NCBI GenBank assembly: GCA_037200685.1
Contig: JBBCIG010000006.1
Coordinates: 21,483 to 85,482, forward strand
Direction: 5' to 3'
DNA: 64,000 nt
Origin: JAJKIP01 sp037200685
Lineage (GTDB): Bacteria > Bacteroidota > Bacteroidia > Chitinophagales > Chitinophagaceae
Position numbers and translations under genes: made by a program. Below, piece after piece: positions 29,329 to 40,412 of the stretch; position 1 is the stretch's first letter, and every line of letters starts with the position of its first letter. The notes under the pieces are model-generated. The model was not told where the DNA came from and ran no database searches. It worked only from the letters and a program-made list of their open reading frames with translations.

Positions 29329-30480
29329 TTAATTACGCTGGTTAAAATAATCACTGATCCCGCATTCCGTCTTTGTTTGAATTTCATTCATAATAATACG
29401 GATGATCTCATCATTAGAAGGGGGGCCATTGTTCTTTTTGTTTTACCAGTTTTTTATCTTCTTCGCTCAAAGCCCTTTCATCACCTGTAAAGGAAGAAAA
29501 AACAGAAGACCAGTTATAATCACCACGGTAGGTGCTACTCCATATAAAACGGCCGTTTATAATCACGAATCGTTGCCTGTAGCAAACCATCGGCCTGCAA
29601 TGTTCTTGTCGTCGTTGTGATCTTCGCTTTAACAGTGATATATTCTTTTATACAGATCCTTGCTGTATACTATTTCCTTTGAAACAACCTGTTTGGTTAC
29701 TTCTCTTGAATTACGTTGATCACGGTAGCGGCCAATATTTACATCGCTGAAACGCATATCCACCACATTATCCATACGGATATTACGACTACCGGCTTCT
29801 GAAGAGGTGTAATAACGGTGTGAAGCTATTGTTATTATTATTGTTCAGGTAAGTCAGCATATTATAGTTGAAATTATTAAAATCATAAGAATAGGGAACT
29901 ATACTGCAGTCCTTGTCTCAGCACGGGCTGTACCACCACATTCGTAACAGCGTTGGCGTACGCCTCATCCATTCTTTGTTTGATATCAAGATCGCCGGGC
30001 TTTAATGTCAACGCCCTTTGAATTCGAAATAGGCATCTTTTAAAACTTTTCTATCATTATTTTCCATCAATGCAATCCCCCTTGTCCACTCTTGCATTGG
30101 CGGCTTCTTCCTGGTAAGTAGTTATGTAAGAGGAATAATCGGTGGGTTGTACAATATCATATACAGCAGGGGACCTGCGTATAGCATCAAATAATCTTTG
30201 CAGATCCAGGTATTCACCATAAATATTTTCCGATCTCAGGTCAGAACTGCTGTTGCTGTAATTCCTTATCCTGCTTTCATGGTCTTCCACCGCATAGCGA
30301 TATGCATTTTGCAAATGTCAAGCTGGGCGGCGTCGTTCGGTTTTTTGCCAAGTTTCTTTGCGGCAAGTTCTACAGCTTCATCATATCTTCCTTTTTTGAT
30401 AAAGTTTTTCGGCGGTCTTACATGAAAACAGCAAAATTGAAAGAGCAGCGAAGAAAAGGGCGTAAAGTTTTTAGTTTCAT
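29329..30480 (-). CDS. Lipoprotein of unknown function with TPR-like N-terminus, frameshifted
   Basis: ATG 30480 leads to a lipobox (LSILLFSCKTAEKLY). A TPR-like helical region follows (YDEAVELAAKKLGKKPNDAA, then YRYAVEDHESRIRNYSNSSS and YLDLQRLFDAIRRSPAVYDI). Later segments in other frames include LTLKPGDLDIKQRMDEAYAN, a Thr/Lys-rich strand region and a C-terminus CGISDYFNQRN. At least five frame changes; rebuilt length is roughly 380 residues. I recognise it only as a lipoprotein type common in Chitinophagaceae. It lies between two paralogous hydrolases on the same strand. Confidence 0.5.
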
Positions 30481-30573
30481 AAATAGTTCATTTCTTGTAC
30501 GACGTACAACTGTCGCAGGAGTAACAACCTGTTTCGGCAATTAAAATATTCTTAACAGATTGGTTAAACAAAG

Positions 30574-31361
30574 TTAATATTTCAATATATCGCGGACGAA
30601 ATTATGATACTCGTCATAATCCGGAAGGTTATTATGACCGCCGCCATGGATACGTATCAAAGTTATTTTATGCGGGTTTATTTTTTGCAACCGTTCGCTG
30701 TGCCGGATAGGGATCAGCCAGTCCTTTGTTCCATGTATAATATATGTATGGCAATTCACCCGTTTCAGCCATTTATCGTGCGGAGGTGGTAACGAAGTAC
30801 AAACCGTACAGGCAAAATAGGCAGGAAACGTTCAACCACTTTTAAAAAACTATAATAAGGCGCATCCAGTATTAAGTACCGCGGCTTATTTTCCGAAGCG
30901 ATTTTGCTGGCAAAGCCACTGCTCGATGCTACGGCCGTATACAAAAATATGATGTTCTTCATATTTTTCTCTCAATCGTTCATACACGAATTGCATATCA
31001 TCCAGCATTTCTTTTTCACTTCGCTTGCCCGTGCTTTTGCCAAACCCGCGGTAATCTACCAGCACCACATCATAATTATAGCGATAAAAATCACGGGCAT
31101 ATTTCGCCCAACCTTTAATACTTCTTGTGTTTCCATGAAAATAAAGATAAGCCCATCCGGTTTGTCACGAAAAAAAATGCAGCCCGTTAATACTAACGCC
31201 GGGTTCTACATCAAAAAAATATTCCCTGAACGGGATATCATATTTGAATTTGAAATCTTGTTTTAATTTTTCCGGTTTGAAAATAAATTTCTCCTGGAAA
31301 AATAAGCAAGTATGGAGAGCAGCACGATGCCGCCGAGGATATACCAGTTAAAATTGGGCAA
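30574..31361 (-). CDS. Membrane-anchored alpha/beta hydrolase (copy 2), frameshifted
   Basis: TTG at 31361 starts PNFNWYILGGIVLLSILAYF, a single membrane helix, followed by the same IPFRE segment seen in copy 1 (IPFKE). The catalytic fold is clearer here: GLIFYFHGN (oxyanion loop), VVLVDYRGFGKSTGKRSEKE, IFVYGRSIGSG (Ser nucleophile, GxSxG), THIIHGTKDWLIP-type acid segment, and IHGGGHNNLPDY (His). At least four indels. About 255 residues. Probably an esterase or peptidase-like enzyme anchored in the inner membrane and facing the periplasm. Confidence 0.7.
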
Positions 31362-31664
31362 ATCAGTTTGTGGTTTATAGTTGTTGTTGGTTATTCTTCG
31401 GGCTGAAATTACATTACTTTAATGAAGTGCGGTAGTAAAATAACTTTGCACAGTTCTAATTATATGTAAGAATTTTTTGAACCCAGCTGTTGTGCTACTA
31501 TCATCGTCCCTTGCGTCGCACACTTGTACTGCATGAATTCTATTGAGCATTGTCGAAGTATCAGCTTTTAGTAAAGTTTGCTGATCTACGAAGAGGCGAA
31601 AATTATCAGCAATAAGTAAATGGCAGAAATGTTACGAAATCAAAAACCAAAAACGATAAATTCA
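31362..31664. repeat. Intergenic region with a copy of the ~80-bp interspersed repeat (31481-31565)
   Basis: The first ~120 bp, just upstream of hydrolase copy 2, hold no recognised element apart from promoter-like AT-rich sequence. From 31481 the repeat runs as ACCCAGCTGTTGTGCTACTA, then TTGCGTCGCACACTTG (one mismatch to the family core) and TATTGAGCATTGTCGAAGTA to 31565. No coding sequence seen. Confidence 0.6.
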
Positions 31665-33648
31665 TCAATCGTCCACTCGTTTCAACTTCAGGTTCGTAAC
31701 AGGCGCTACGATCAGCGGGAATTTTTCAACAGTAACATTGGCCGCATCCAGCCCGAAGCCTCTTTCTTCAGAAAGGCTATGTTCTTTCAGCCAGAAATGA
31801 GTTTCATGATCACTCTTTCCCAGAAAGGTAATTCAATATCCTGGGCTCAAGTATTTTTCCATTACCATAAATTGAAAATCACCAACGGTATTACTGCTCG
31901 CCAAACTTTCGTAACGGCTGATGATGTTCACTTCTTTGTTCGCCACCAAATCTTCCACCACTTTTCTAAACATTAAATTAATACGTGGCTCCATCCGGAA
32001 CCCGAGGCGGAAATCAATCCGGATAATATCGTTAGGAATAATATGATCCACTTTGTATTCGCAGGTATATGGGTCATCCAAAGTATCCACATGCACGAAC
32101 CAATAAATATCAGCCCGCTTCGGTTTTTTATTCAGGATGGAATAAATGATCTTATGCTCAATTTCTTTGGGATTGTTGGCGCTGCTGAGATAAACAAGGT
32201 GCGTCGCATACTTTAGGTACGGCACTGTCATTACTCAATTCCTGGATCTTGGGAATATAGTGTTCCATCCGTACAAACTCCACGTACCGGTTCTTGATCT
32301 TTCTCGCCCTGTACCATACATACATCACCAGGAACATCAAGCCACCAACCATCAGCGTGATATAACCACCGTGAATAAATTTATCCATCAGGGCTATGAA
32401 ATAACCTCAGCTCTACTGTGAAATAGGCAATCAGGAAAATGTATATCCAGACAGATTTCACCCGGTGCAGTACTAAATAATTTGCAAATAACATGGTTGT
32501 CGCCAGCATGGTCACGATAATGGCAAGACCATAAGCCGCTTCCATGTTCGATGATTTTTGGAAATACAAAACAATACCTGCGCAACCTATAAACATTAAT
32601 AAATTAATAGCGGGAATAAACAACTGTCCTTTTTCTTCCGAGGGATAACGGATCTTCACTTTTGGCCAAAGGTTCAATCGCATGGCTTCACTGATAAGCG
32701 TGAAAGCACCGGATACCATCGCCTGGCTCGCAATGATAGCCGCCGGTTGTAGCAATGATTACACCACCGATGATAAACCATTCCGGCATCAGGTCGTAGA
32801 ATGCATTAATACCCATTAATTTTTTCAAATCAGGTGTAATCTGCAGGCCGGTAACGATGCGATAATAAATAAGCGCCTTGCCCGAAATAGTTAATCAGCA
32901 GGGCAAATTTTTACATAGACCCATGATACCGAATATTACCCCGGCCCGCAATGTCCAAGGTCACTGTATAAAGCCTCTGCACCCGTAGTACAAAGAAACA
33001 CAGCTCCCAATAACCAAAAACCATGTGGGTAAGTTCTTAAGAATTCAATAGCATAATGAGGACTAATTGCTTTGAAAATGGCAAGATCATCAAAAAGATG
33101 AATAGCACCCAGTACGGCCAGCATCGTAAACCATATAAGCATCACCGGGACCGAACATCTTGCCGATATAGGCCGATACCAATTGCTGCATGAAAAGAAA
33201 ATACCGAGTATCAGCAATACAATAATAATGATCGTTTGGGCCGTCATATAATTGCGTAACGCTGGCAATTCCTGCAACCCTTCTACCGCAGATGTGATGG
33301 AGATAGGAGGTGTAATGATACCATCAGCGAGGAGGGGCCGCACCGCCGATCATCGCAGGCACCACCAGCCATTTTTTTTCTTCTTCTCACCAATGCATAC
33401 AAGGCGAACGTGCCGCCTTCACCACGATTATCGCTCTTAAAATAAGTATAACGTATTTAATAGTCGTTTGTAAAGTCAGCGTCCAGATGATACAGGACAA
33501 CGATCCTATGCATGAGATCTTCATTGACTACCCGGTTATTGATAATGGCATTAAATACATAGAGGGGGGATGTTCCTATTTCTCCGTAAATAATTCCTAA
33601 TGCAATAAGAAGTCCTGCCGCGGTAACTTTATTGGTCGGTATTTTCAC
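31665..33648 (-). CDS. kup: Kup-type low-affinity K+ uptake transporter, frameshifted
   Basis: N-terminus KVTAAGLLIALGIIYGEIGT followed by SPLYVFNAII is the family signature (GxVYGDIGTSPLY). Multiple membrane segments follow in different frames: GIITPPISITSAVEGLQELP, HGFWLLGAVFLCTTGAEALY with SDLGHCG, QAMVSGAFTLISEAMRLNLW and KGQLFIPAINLLMFIGC. The cytoplasmic C-terminal domain ends VAPVTNLKLKRVDD at 31665. About 660 residues once at least six indels are allowed for, the usual Kup length. It imports potassium with protons at the inner membrane. It is transcribed alone. Confidence 0.88.
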
Positions 33649-33898
33649 TTTATGAACATATTATTGTTCCGGTTCAGATGCCGGTTCTTTTTCGAATAAT
33701 GCTGCAAAGGTATGAGCAAAATTCAATTACAACGTACAGCTTGTTAAAAGATTGCTGGCGGCTACCATAAGTTTGCAACTTTTTTATCCAACTTCCCGTT
33801 CATGTAATATGCCCGGACAGTGCATCATATGTAAATAAAAAGGTTACTCGGATTTGCCGGGCATCTTGTAACTTTAAACAGCAAAAAATCAGAATATT
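33649..33898. other. Divergent promoter region of kup and the downstream hypothetical gene
   Basis: About 250 bp with no repeat copy and no convincing riboswitch fold by eye. It contains AT-rich tracts near 33770-33790 and 33840. Promoters for both genes are expected here but not identified. Confidence 0.3.
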
Positions 33899-33899
33899 A

Positions 33900-35429
33900 T
33901 GATCAGCGGACGGAGATTTTAATTGGTCACTATGTTGCTTGCCGGATTTTCTGCAAAATCCCCAAAAAATTATCTATTCAGAACCCGACAGGAACGATAC
34001 CAGGCGCATGAATATTGAGATTGTGGGAAAGGTGGGTGGCAATTTTCATGTATATAAAAACTATAATAATAAGAACTATATCGCCGTACTGGATAATGAA
34101 ATGGCAGCAAACGGCGAAGGTGGAGCAGGATTACCTGCCCGATAATGACAAAGTGATTAATGTAGATTTTTTCTCCTACAGTGATTTCTTTTACATGATC
34201 TACCAGTTCCGTAAAAGAAATATTATTCACTGCGTGGCGGCGAGAATTGATGGCAATGGCAACAAGATTGGCGGCTTGATGGAACTTGACACTACACAGG
34301 TTAGTTTCGGAACTGATAACAAAATATACACGGTACTGGCAAGCGAGGATAAAAGCAAGATCATTGTTTTCAAGATTAACAGCAAGAATAAAAAGCTGTA
34401 CCATATTACTACTTCTTTATTCGATAATAATCTTACTCTTCTTAAGAAAAGCTATTTATCCCTGAATATGGACGATAAAGATGATTTTGTCAGTGAGTTT
34501 CAACTGGATAATGAAGGCGACCTGGTATTTACCCAATACGACAGGCTCAACAGTGAAAATATCGGCAACGCTGCCCTTTGTAATAAAATATGCACAGGCG
34601 GATTCTTTCGCAATACATCCGTTGAATTTAGAAAAAACATATCTCGACGAAATCCTTATTAAGCCCGATAAGTATAATAAAAGATATTTCATTACTTCAT
34701 TTTATTACAAGCAAAGAAGAGGCAATGTAGATGGTTTTTTATTTTATGTATGGGATAAAAAATCCGGTCAACCTATCATAGAAGATACGATGACTTTCAG
34801 CGATGAGTTGAGAAGAGAGGCGAGGGGAGATGCCAGCATAAAGATGGCTTTTAATGATCATTTCATCCGGAATATATAAACAAGAAGGGATGGCGGGTTT
34901 ATTATCAGCAGTGAATCCTATTCTACTTATAACAGGGGTAACCGGCTGGAACCGCTGGAATTATCTCTATTGGTTCTCCTTACATGCGGTCGTATGATTA
35001 TTATTCTTATTATTCTCCATATTACGGCGGGTCATGGTGGAACAGGGGAAATGACTTCCAGTCCGTACGATACGAGGCGGATAATATCTCCGTATTATCA
35101 TTTAACGGGCCATGGACAAAAAGAATGGAGCGTTGTGATCGCCAAAAGTCAGTTCGATGACCAGACGGACTATTTACTATCTTACCAGATCATGAATACA
35201 GGTGGATCGATACATTTCTTATTTAATCAAATGGAGAAAAGGGTACAGTTGCTGAACGATTTTACACTGCAACCGGATGGTAAGATTAACCGTAATCCCT
35301 ACGTTGAAAAACCTTGATAAAGGCTTTGATTTTATGCCAAGGCTTGCCAAACAGGTAAGTTCAAGGCAAATGATAGTACCTTGCGTGAATAACAGGAATT
35401 ATATTTGTTTTGCCAAAATAGAGTTATGA
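33900..35429 (+). CDS. Hypothetical exported protein of Chitinophagaceae type, frameshifted
   Basis: The frames connect as PQKIIYSEPDRNDTRRMNIE, IVGKVGGNFHVYKNYNNKNY, DKVINVDFFSYSDFFYMIYQ, KIGGLMELDTTQVSFGTDNK, IHPLNLEKTYLDEILIKPDK, and later KEWSVVIAKSQFDDQTDYLL, ending NYICFAKIEL at 35429. At least five indels; about 480 residues in all. It looks like a beta-rich propeller-type protein made of WD-like strands (YTVLASEDKSKIIVFKIN). The start is uncertain because the N-terminal signal peptide is also damaged. No family assignment. Confidence 0.5.
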
Positions 35430-35458
35430 CTAAACCAACATAACTTTTCCAATTATCC

Positions 35459-36454
35459 GTGATAGGAATATTTAAACAGAAAATCCAATTAACCTTTTAG
35501 TGCTGTTTTTAACAGGCATTCTTATCAAATTGCCGATGTTTATAAATCCGCACGGCCCCGTTATCCGCAGTTCCGATGGGGTATTTGTACGAAGGAATTA
35601 TAAAATTTCTTGAACCTGCTGCAAAGTCTTTTTCTCTTTTATTTCCTATACTCAGTTTTCACTTTTATTCATCCAGGCTTTTGTTCTTACACGCTTTATA
35701 AATAGCCAGCGGATGACAAGCAAGACAAATTATTTGCCCGGCCTTGCTTATATAACTCATCACTTCTTTGTTACCGGAGTGGAATTATTTTTCCGCACCG
35801 TTGCTTATCAATAGTATTCTTTTATTTATACTTTCCGGATTGTTCCGCATTTACGGGCAACAAAATGCAAAAGCGAACATCTTTAATATTGGCGTCGCTT
35901 TGGGCATTGCGGCATTTCTTTTTGTTCCTTCCCTCACGTTTATTATCTGGATATTCCTGGCTTTATTGATCATGCGGCCTTTTATTATTACTGAATGGTT
36001 GATTTGTATTTTAGGTATTACCACGCCGTTTTATTTTTATGCTATTTATATTGTTATTGCCGGCAAATGGAGTTGGGAAGCATTTTTACCACAGATCACT
36101 ATCGGGGTACCTTCTTTAAAACAATCTGCATGGTTGGCCGGCAGCGTGTTTTTGATCATGATTCCTTTTTTAAGCGGCGGTTATTATATCCAGCAAAATC
36201 TTCGCCGCATGCTGATCAATGTGCGGAAAGGCTGGAGCCTCTTATTGCTCTATTTATTTGCCGCATTATTATTGCCATTCGTCAATACCAGCGATACGTT
36301 TGAGAACTGGATAATGGCAATGGTGCCTATGGCCGCCTTTCATGCCTGCACTTACGTTTATTCTGCGTGGCGGGTATACCCTCAGCTCATTTTCTGGTTG
36401 ACGGTTTTATTTATTTTGGCGTATCAATATTCAAGTGTGGGACCGGGATGGTGA
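35459..36454 (+). CDS. DUF6427 family multi-pass membrane protein, frameshifted at its N-terminal third
   Basis: GTG 35459 starts a stretch reading MIGIFKQKNPINLL after one correction, with LPMFINPHGP next, a pattern I associate with DUF6427. Two or more breaks occur before 35768. From there one frame runs to 36454: ILLFILSGLFRIYGQQNAKA, FIIWIFLALLIMRPFIITEW and five or more further membrane helices. About 330 residues. Function unknown; members occur throughout Bacteroidota, often next to purine genes as here, with purQ about 85 bp downstream. Confidence 0.65.
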
Positions 36455-36540
36455 TAGCGGACCTTTTACTCACATTTGCAGCACAACTCCGGCGGCGAAA
36501 ACCCTATTTCTTATCTTTTGAGCTTAATTAATCATCAACA

Positions 36541-37219
36541 TGAAATTTGAGTAGTTGTTTTCCCGGGATCTAATTGCGACAGGGATATGCAGGAATGCAT
36601 TGCAGGACGATCTGCAACAGGAAGTGACCATGCTATGGCATAAAGACAAAGACCTGGGTAAATTTGATACGGATGATTGTATCATTCTCCCCGGTGGATT
36701 TTTCTTATGGTGATTACCTCCGTTGCGGCGCCATCGCCCGTTTCAGCCCGATGATGCAGAGTGTGATTGATTTTGCGAATGCAGGAGGTAAAGTGTTCGG
36801 GGTTTGTAATGGTTTCCAGATTTTATGCGAATTCTCATTTATTGCCCGGCGCTTTATTAAGAAATGCCAACCAGCAATTTGTTTGTAAAAATGTTTACCT
36901 GACCAATCACTCCGGCAAAATTTATAAGATACCTGTAGCTCATGGTGAGGGCAGGTATTATGCGGATGAAAAAATATTGCATGAGCTGGAAGCCAACGGG
37001 CAGGTGATATTTTATTATTGCGATGAAAATGGTACTATAAACGCAGGCGCTAACCCCAATGGCGCTATCCGTAATATCGCCGGCATTTGTAATGCCAACC
37101 GCAATGTTTTTGGCATGATGCCCCACCCGGAAAGGGCTTGTTCCGATGTTTTGGGCAATATCGATGGGCGGGAAATCATCAAAAACCTGCTGATGGCCGA
37201 GCAACTTGTGGCCCAGTAA
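36541..37219 (+). CDS. purQ: Phosphoribosylformylglycinamidine synthase glutaminase subunit PurQ, frameshifted
   Basis: The start reads MKFG-VVVFPGSNCDRDMQ once a base near 36552 is corrected. GGFSYGDYLRCGAIARFSPM follows (one indel near 36698), then the nucleophile elbow GVCNGFQILCE with its Cys, and MMPHPERA with the catalytic His. SHLLPGALLRNANQQF joins after an indel near 36830. About 225 residues. PurQ releases ammonia from glutamine for step four of purine synthesis. Breaks in an essential-type gene argue that the indels are not biological. Confidence 0.9.
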
Positions 37220-37307
37220 TTCCATCCTGTTTTAGCATCGTTTTGTCACTTTTATTATATGTTTAAAAGATGCTATTGTTTACCTTTGGTTTCTTAAAAT
37301 TGATGTT

Positions 37308-37762
37308 GTGAAAAAATTGTTTTTCTTTTTTGTAATAACAGCAATAAACGCTAGCCGGGAATGCACAGTTGCTGAACCCGGTCAACTGGACTTTTTCGTC
37401 AAAAAAGCTGGCTGATAAAAACATACGAACTACACCTGACAGCCACGATCCAATCGGGCTGGCATTTATATTCCCAATCACAACCGGATGATGCTATTGC
37501 AGAACCAACGCTGGTGAAGTTTAATAACAATCCTTTGCTGACACTGGATGGCAAGATCAAAGAAGACGGTAAGCTGGAAAAATTTCATGATGCTAAATTA
37601 GCTGTATCCGCTCACCAGTATTCAACAAAAGTAGATTTTGTGCAAGTAGTGAAGCTGAAAGCGAATGCAAAGACAGCGGTAAGTGGCAGCCTGCGCTTTC
37701 AAACCTGTAATGATGAAAAATGCCTTCCCCCGAAAACAATCACTTTCAATGTGGCGTTATAA
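37308..37762 (+). CDS. Stand-alone DsbD N-terminal-like domain protein, frameshifted
   Basis: GTG 37308 begins a signal peptide (KKLFFFFVITAI). After one or two indels (37345-37420) the frame gives LADKTYELHLTA-type sequence, SGWHLYSQSQPDDAIAEPTL, then LVKFNNNPLLTLDGKIKEDG and FQTCNDEKCLPPKTITF. The paired cysteines in CNDEKC are those of the DsbD alpha domain, which passes electrons to periplasmic partners. About 150 residues, with no transmembrane part. It lies about 70 bp upstream of a full-length DsbD gene on the same strand, so it probably works as its accessory electron acceptor. Confidence 0.7.
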
Positions 37763-37833
37763 GTAAGTAAAAGAAATTATTTTTATATTAACGGGTTCTT
37801 TTTAGAACTCGTTTTTTTTAAAGACCGGAAACG

Positions 37834-39790
37834 ATGAATAAACTTTACCAACTAATTGCTTTTTTTACCGGCGTTTTACTTTTCAGTACTCCTCTTTTTT
37901 CACAGGACAGTCTTGCTGTTTATAACTGGAAAGTAGAAAGCAAAAAAAATTACTGATGTTGAATATGAACTGATCTTTTCAACCGGCCCTTCTGGTGACT
38001 GGAAATTATATGCACCCGAACAAGTAGCGGATTTAAAAACTACTGAATTAGTATTTACCAACTCAACGATTGTAACCAACGGAAAATTTGCTGAATCTCC
38101 GGGGAGAAAAATGGTCTCCAATACATTGTTAGGCGCCGCGAACATTTATGATTCTTCAGCGACATGGTCTGCAAAGATTTCTTTTAATGATAAGACAGTG
38201 TGCCCGCCAGGTTGCAGGGCAAATTGTTATACACTTACGGCAAAGAGCCCGATGCCTTCTATCCATCTACCGAGTTTACATTTACCGTTGCGCTTGAAGG
38301 TGGGAAAGAATCTACGGCAAGAATAAAAATAAGTTCGATTGATATCACTAAACCTGCAGCGCCCTGCGGTGATGATGGAACAGAAAATCAAAGCATCCTT
38401 TCTATTTTTTTACTGGGGATTCTTGGCGGCCTGATTGCTTTATTAACGCCTTGTGTTTTCCCGATGATCCCGGTTACTGTTACTTTTTTTACGAAACGGT
38501 CCGGGGTGACAGGAAAAAAGGAATTGGCAATGCCGTCCTATATGGCTTTTTTATTTTTCTTATTTATTGCTTGATAACTGTTCCTTTTCATATCGCCAGT
38601 AAAACCATCAGCCCGGAGATTTTCAATAATATTGTCCACCAATGTTGTATTTGAACTTTATCTTTTTTGCTGTCTTTGTCTTTTTCGCTTTATCATTTTT
38701 TGGATTATTCGAAATTGGATTACCATCAGGTTTGGCGTATAAAGCGGGGGCGAAATCAGGATTGGGAAATATTGCCGGTATAATTTTTATGGCGGGGTAC
38801 ATTAGCGATCGTTTCTTTTTCCTGCACCGGGCCGATATTAGGAACATTGCTTGCGAATGTAGCGGTGGCAGGCGCATGGCCGCTTACCGCTGGCGCGCTG
38901 CAGGTTTTGGATTAGCATTAGGATTACCATTCGCTTTGTTTGCTATGTTTCCCAACTGGCTGCAATCTTTACCAAAATCAGGTGGATGGATGACAGAAGT
39001 AAAAGTGGTATTAGGTTTTGTGGAACTGGCGCTTGCTGTTAAGTTTTTCTCCAATGCTGACCTCGTAAAGCAATGGGGTTTATTGAAGCGGGAATTGTTT
39101 ATTGCTTTTTGGGTAGTTATCGGGATATGCATTGTAATTTATTTGCTCACTAAAATGATCCAGCGAAAGAAAGCTGGTTCCGGGTTTTCCATTATCCGGT
39201 TGCTCTTTCTTCTCGTTTTCGCAGCAACAACTATTTATCTTATTCCCGGGCTTACGAACACAAATATGCGAACCTAAAACTCATCAGCGGGTTTCCGCCA
39301 CCGTTGTGTTACAGCTTATATGAATAACCCGGTGAATTGTAAGAAAGGGTTTAAGCCATTAGAAGATTATGAAGAAGCGTTGGCGAAAGCGAGAAAAGAA
39401 AATAAACCTTTGTTGATTGATTTTCACCGGTTGGGCTTGTGTGAACTGCCGCAAGATGGAAGAAAGTATATGGACTGATCCTACTGTTGATAGTTTTATG
39501 CATAAAGAATTCGTGGTGGTGTCATTATATGTTGATGAAAGAAGAGAACTTCCGGCTATTGACCAGGTGGTTTTTAAAACTTCTTCGGGTTACTGATAAA
39601 TCGATTGTAACAGTCGGAGATAAAATGGGCGACGTTCCAAACAGAAAACTTTGGTGCTACTTCTCAACCACAATACGCTATCATCAGCCCGGATGAAAAG
39701 GCGCTGACGAAAACAAAGTTTTATACTCCGAATGCAAATGAATTTGCTGAATGGCTCCAATGCGGTTTGAATGCTTTCAGAAAGAAGTGA
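37834..39790 (+). CDS. dsbD: DsbD-type thiol:disulfide interchange protein, frameshifted
   Basis: ATG 37834 starts a signal peptide (QLIAFFTGVLLFSTPLFSQ). The alpha domain runs over several frames (YELIFSTGPSGDWKLYAPEQ; CPPARLQGKLLYTYGKEPDA). The membrane domain begins LGILGGLIALLTPCVFPMIP, with the first of its two redox cysteines. Further helices (FFALSFFGLFEIGLPSGLAY, ALGLPFALFAMFPNWLQSLP) follow, then a thioredoxin-like domain with DFTGWACVNCRKMEE, a CxxC site. At least six indels. About 650 residues. It moves electrons from cytoplasmic thioredoxin to the periplasm. Confidence 0.85.
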
Positions 39791-40237
39791 TGGTGATAAG
39801 GCAAAGTTTGAAAAGGAATATAGACAACTTTGAATTCGAGGGTTAGAATTATTTACCGGGCTTCTGTTCCCTGATCATCTTCGTTGCGTCGCACTCTTCA
39901 ACTTCCTGTTCGCTATTCAGCATTTTCGAAGTGTCTTACATCTATGTTTCTGCTTTATAATCGCAGGCCCCCTCCTTCGTCGGGTGACAAAAAAAGCATT
40001 ATTGATTTGCAATTTCATTAAGCGGGTAATCGCGACAATAAAAACCTTTTCCTTGTCATGGTGAGGAACGAACCATCTGTATCATCTCGTATACTTCTTC
40101 AATAAATTGAAACGAGACTTCCACAATGCTCAGTAGAATTAACGAACGATGAAGAGTGCGACGCAACGATGTTGATAGTAGCAATGCAGTTGGGCAAATG
40201 CGCAGCATCCCGTGGATAAAAATCATTCAAAATAAAA

Positions 40238-40263
40238 AACCGCTTCACGTAAGTAAAGCGGTT
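40238..40263 (-). terminator. Rho-independent terminator for the sigma-factor gene
   Basis: On the minus strand AACCGCTT pairs with AAGCGGTT around a TACTTACGTG-type loop and is followed by a T-run (TTTTTTATT). It is about 150 bp past the stop of the sigma gene, with the MITE-like repeat in between. Confidence 0.6.
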
Positions 40264-40271
40264 CAATTTGG

Positions 40272-40364
40272 TGTCATTCTGTAAAAGCCTGCCGCCGGGG
40301 CAAGCATGAAAAATTTTCTTATGGAAGAGAACTTCTCTGGTGCGGCTGGAGATACAGAATGACA
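40272..40364. repeat. MITE-like element with perfect 12-bp terminal inverted repeats
   Basis: TGTCATTCTGTA at 40272-40283 is exactly complementary to TACAGAATGACA at 40353-40364, with 69 bp between. It has no coding capacity. TGTCATTCTG-type ends are shared by short repeats in many Bacteroidota. Confidence 0.6.
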
Positions 40365-40412
40365 ATGCTGTTTCTCAGCAGTTAGAATTCAAAGATATAA
40401 ACTGCCGGGAAA

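Larger units (their letters stand above)
39791..40412. repeat. Repeat-dense convergent intergenic region between dsbD and the sigma-factor gene
   Basis: About 620 bp without a gene. It holds an ~80-bp family copy (39856-39936) and a second copy in the opposite direction (40114-40212). Both share the core TTGCGTCGCACTCTT or its complement. A terminator (40238-40263) and a MITE-like 12-bp inverted repeat (40272-40364) follow. A stretch near 40056 (GTCATGGTGAGGAACGAACC) resembles another short repeat often seen in this phylum. Confidence 0.65.

Noticed and set aside
33649..33898. A cyclic di-AMP riboswitch upstream of kup
   Set aside because: No conserved motif of that riboswitch class could be recognised by eye.
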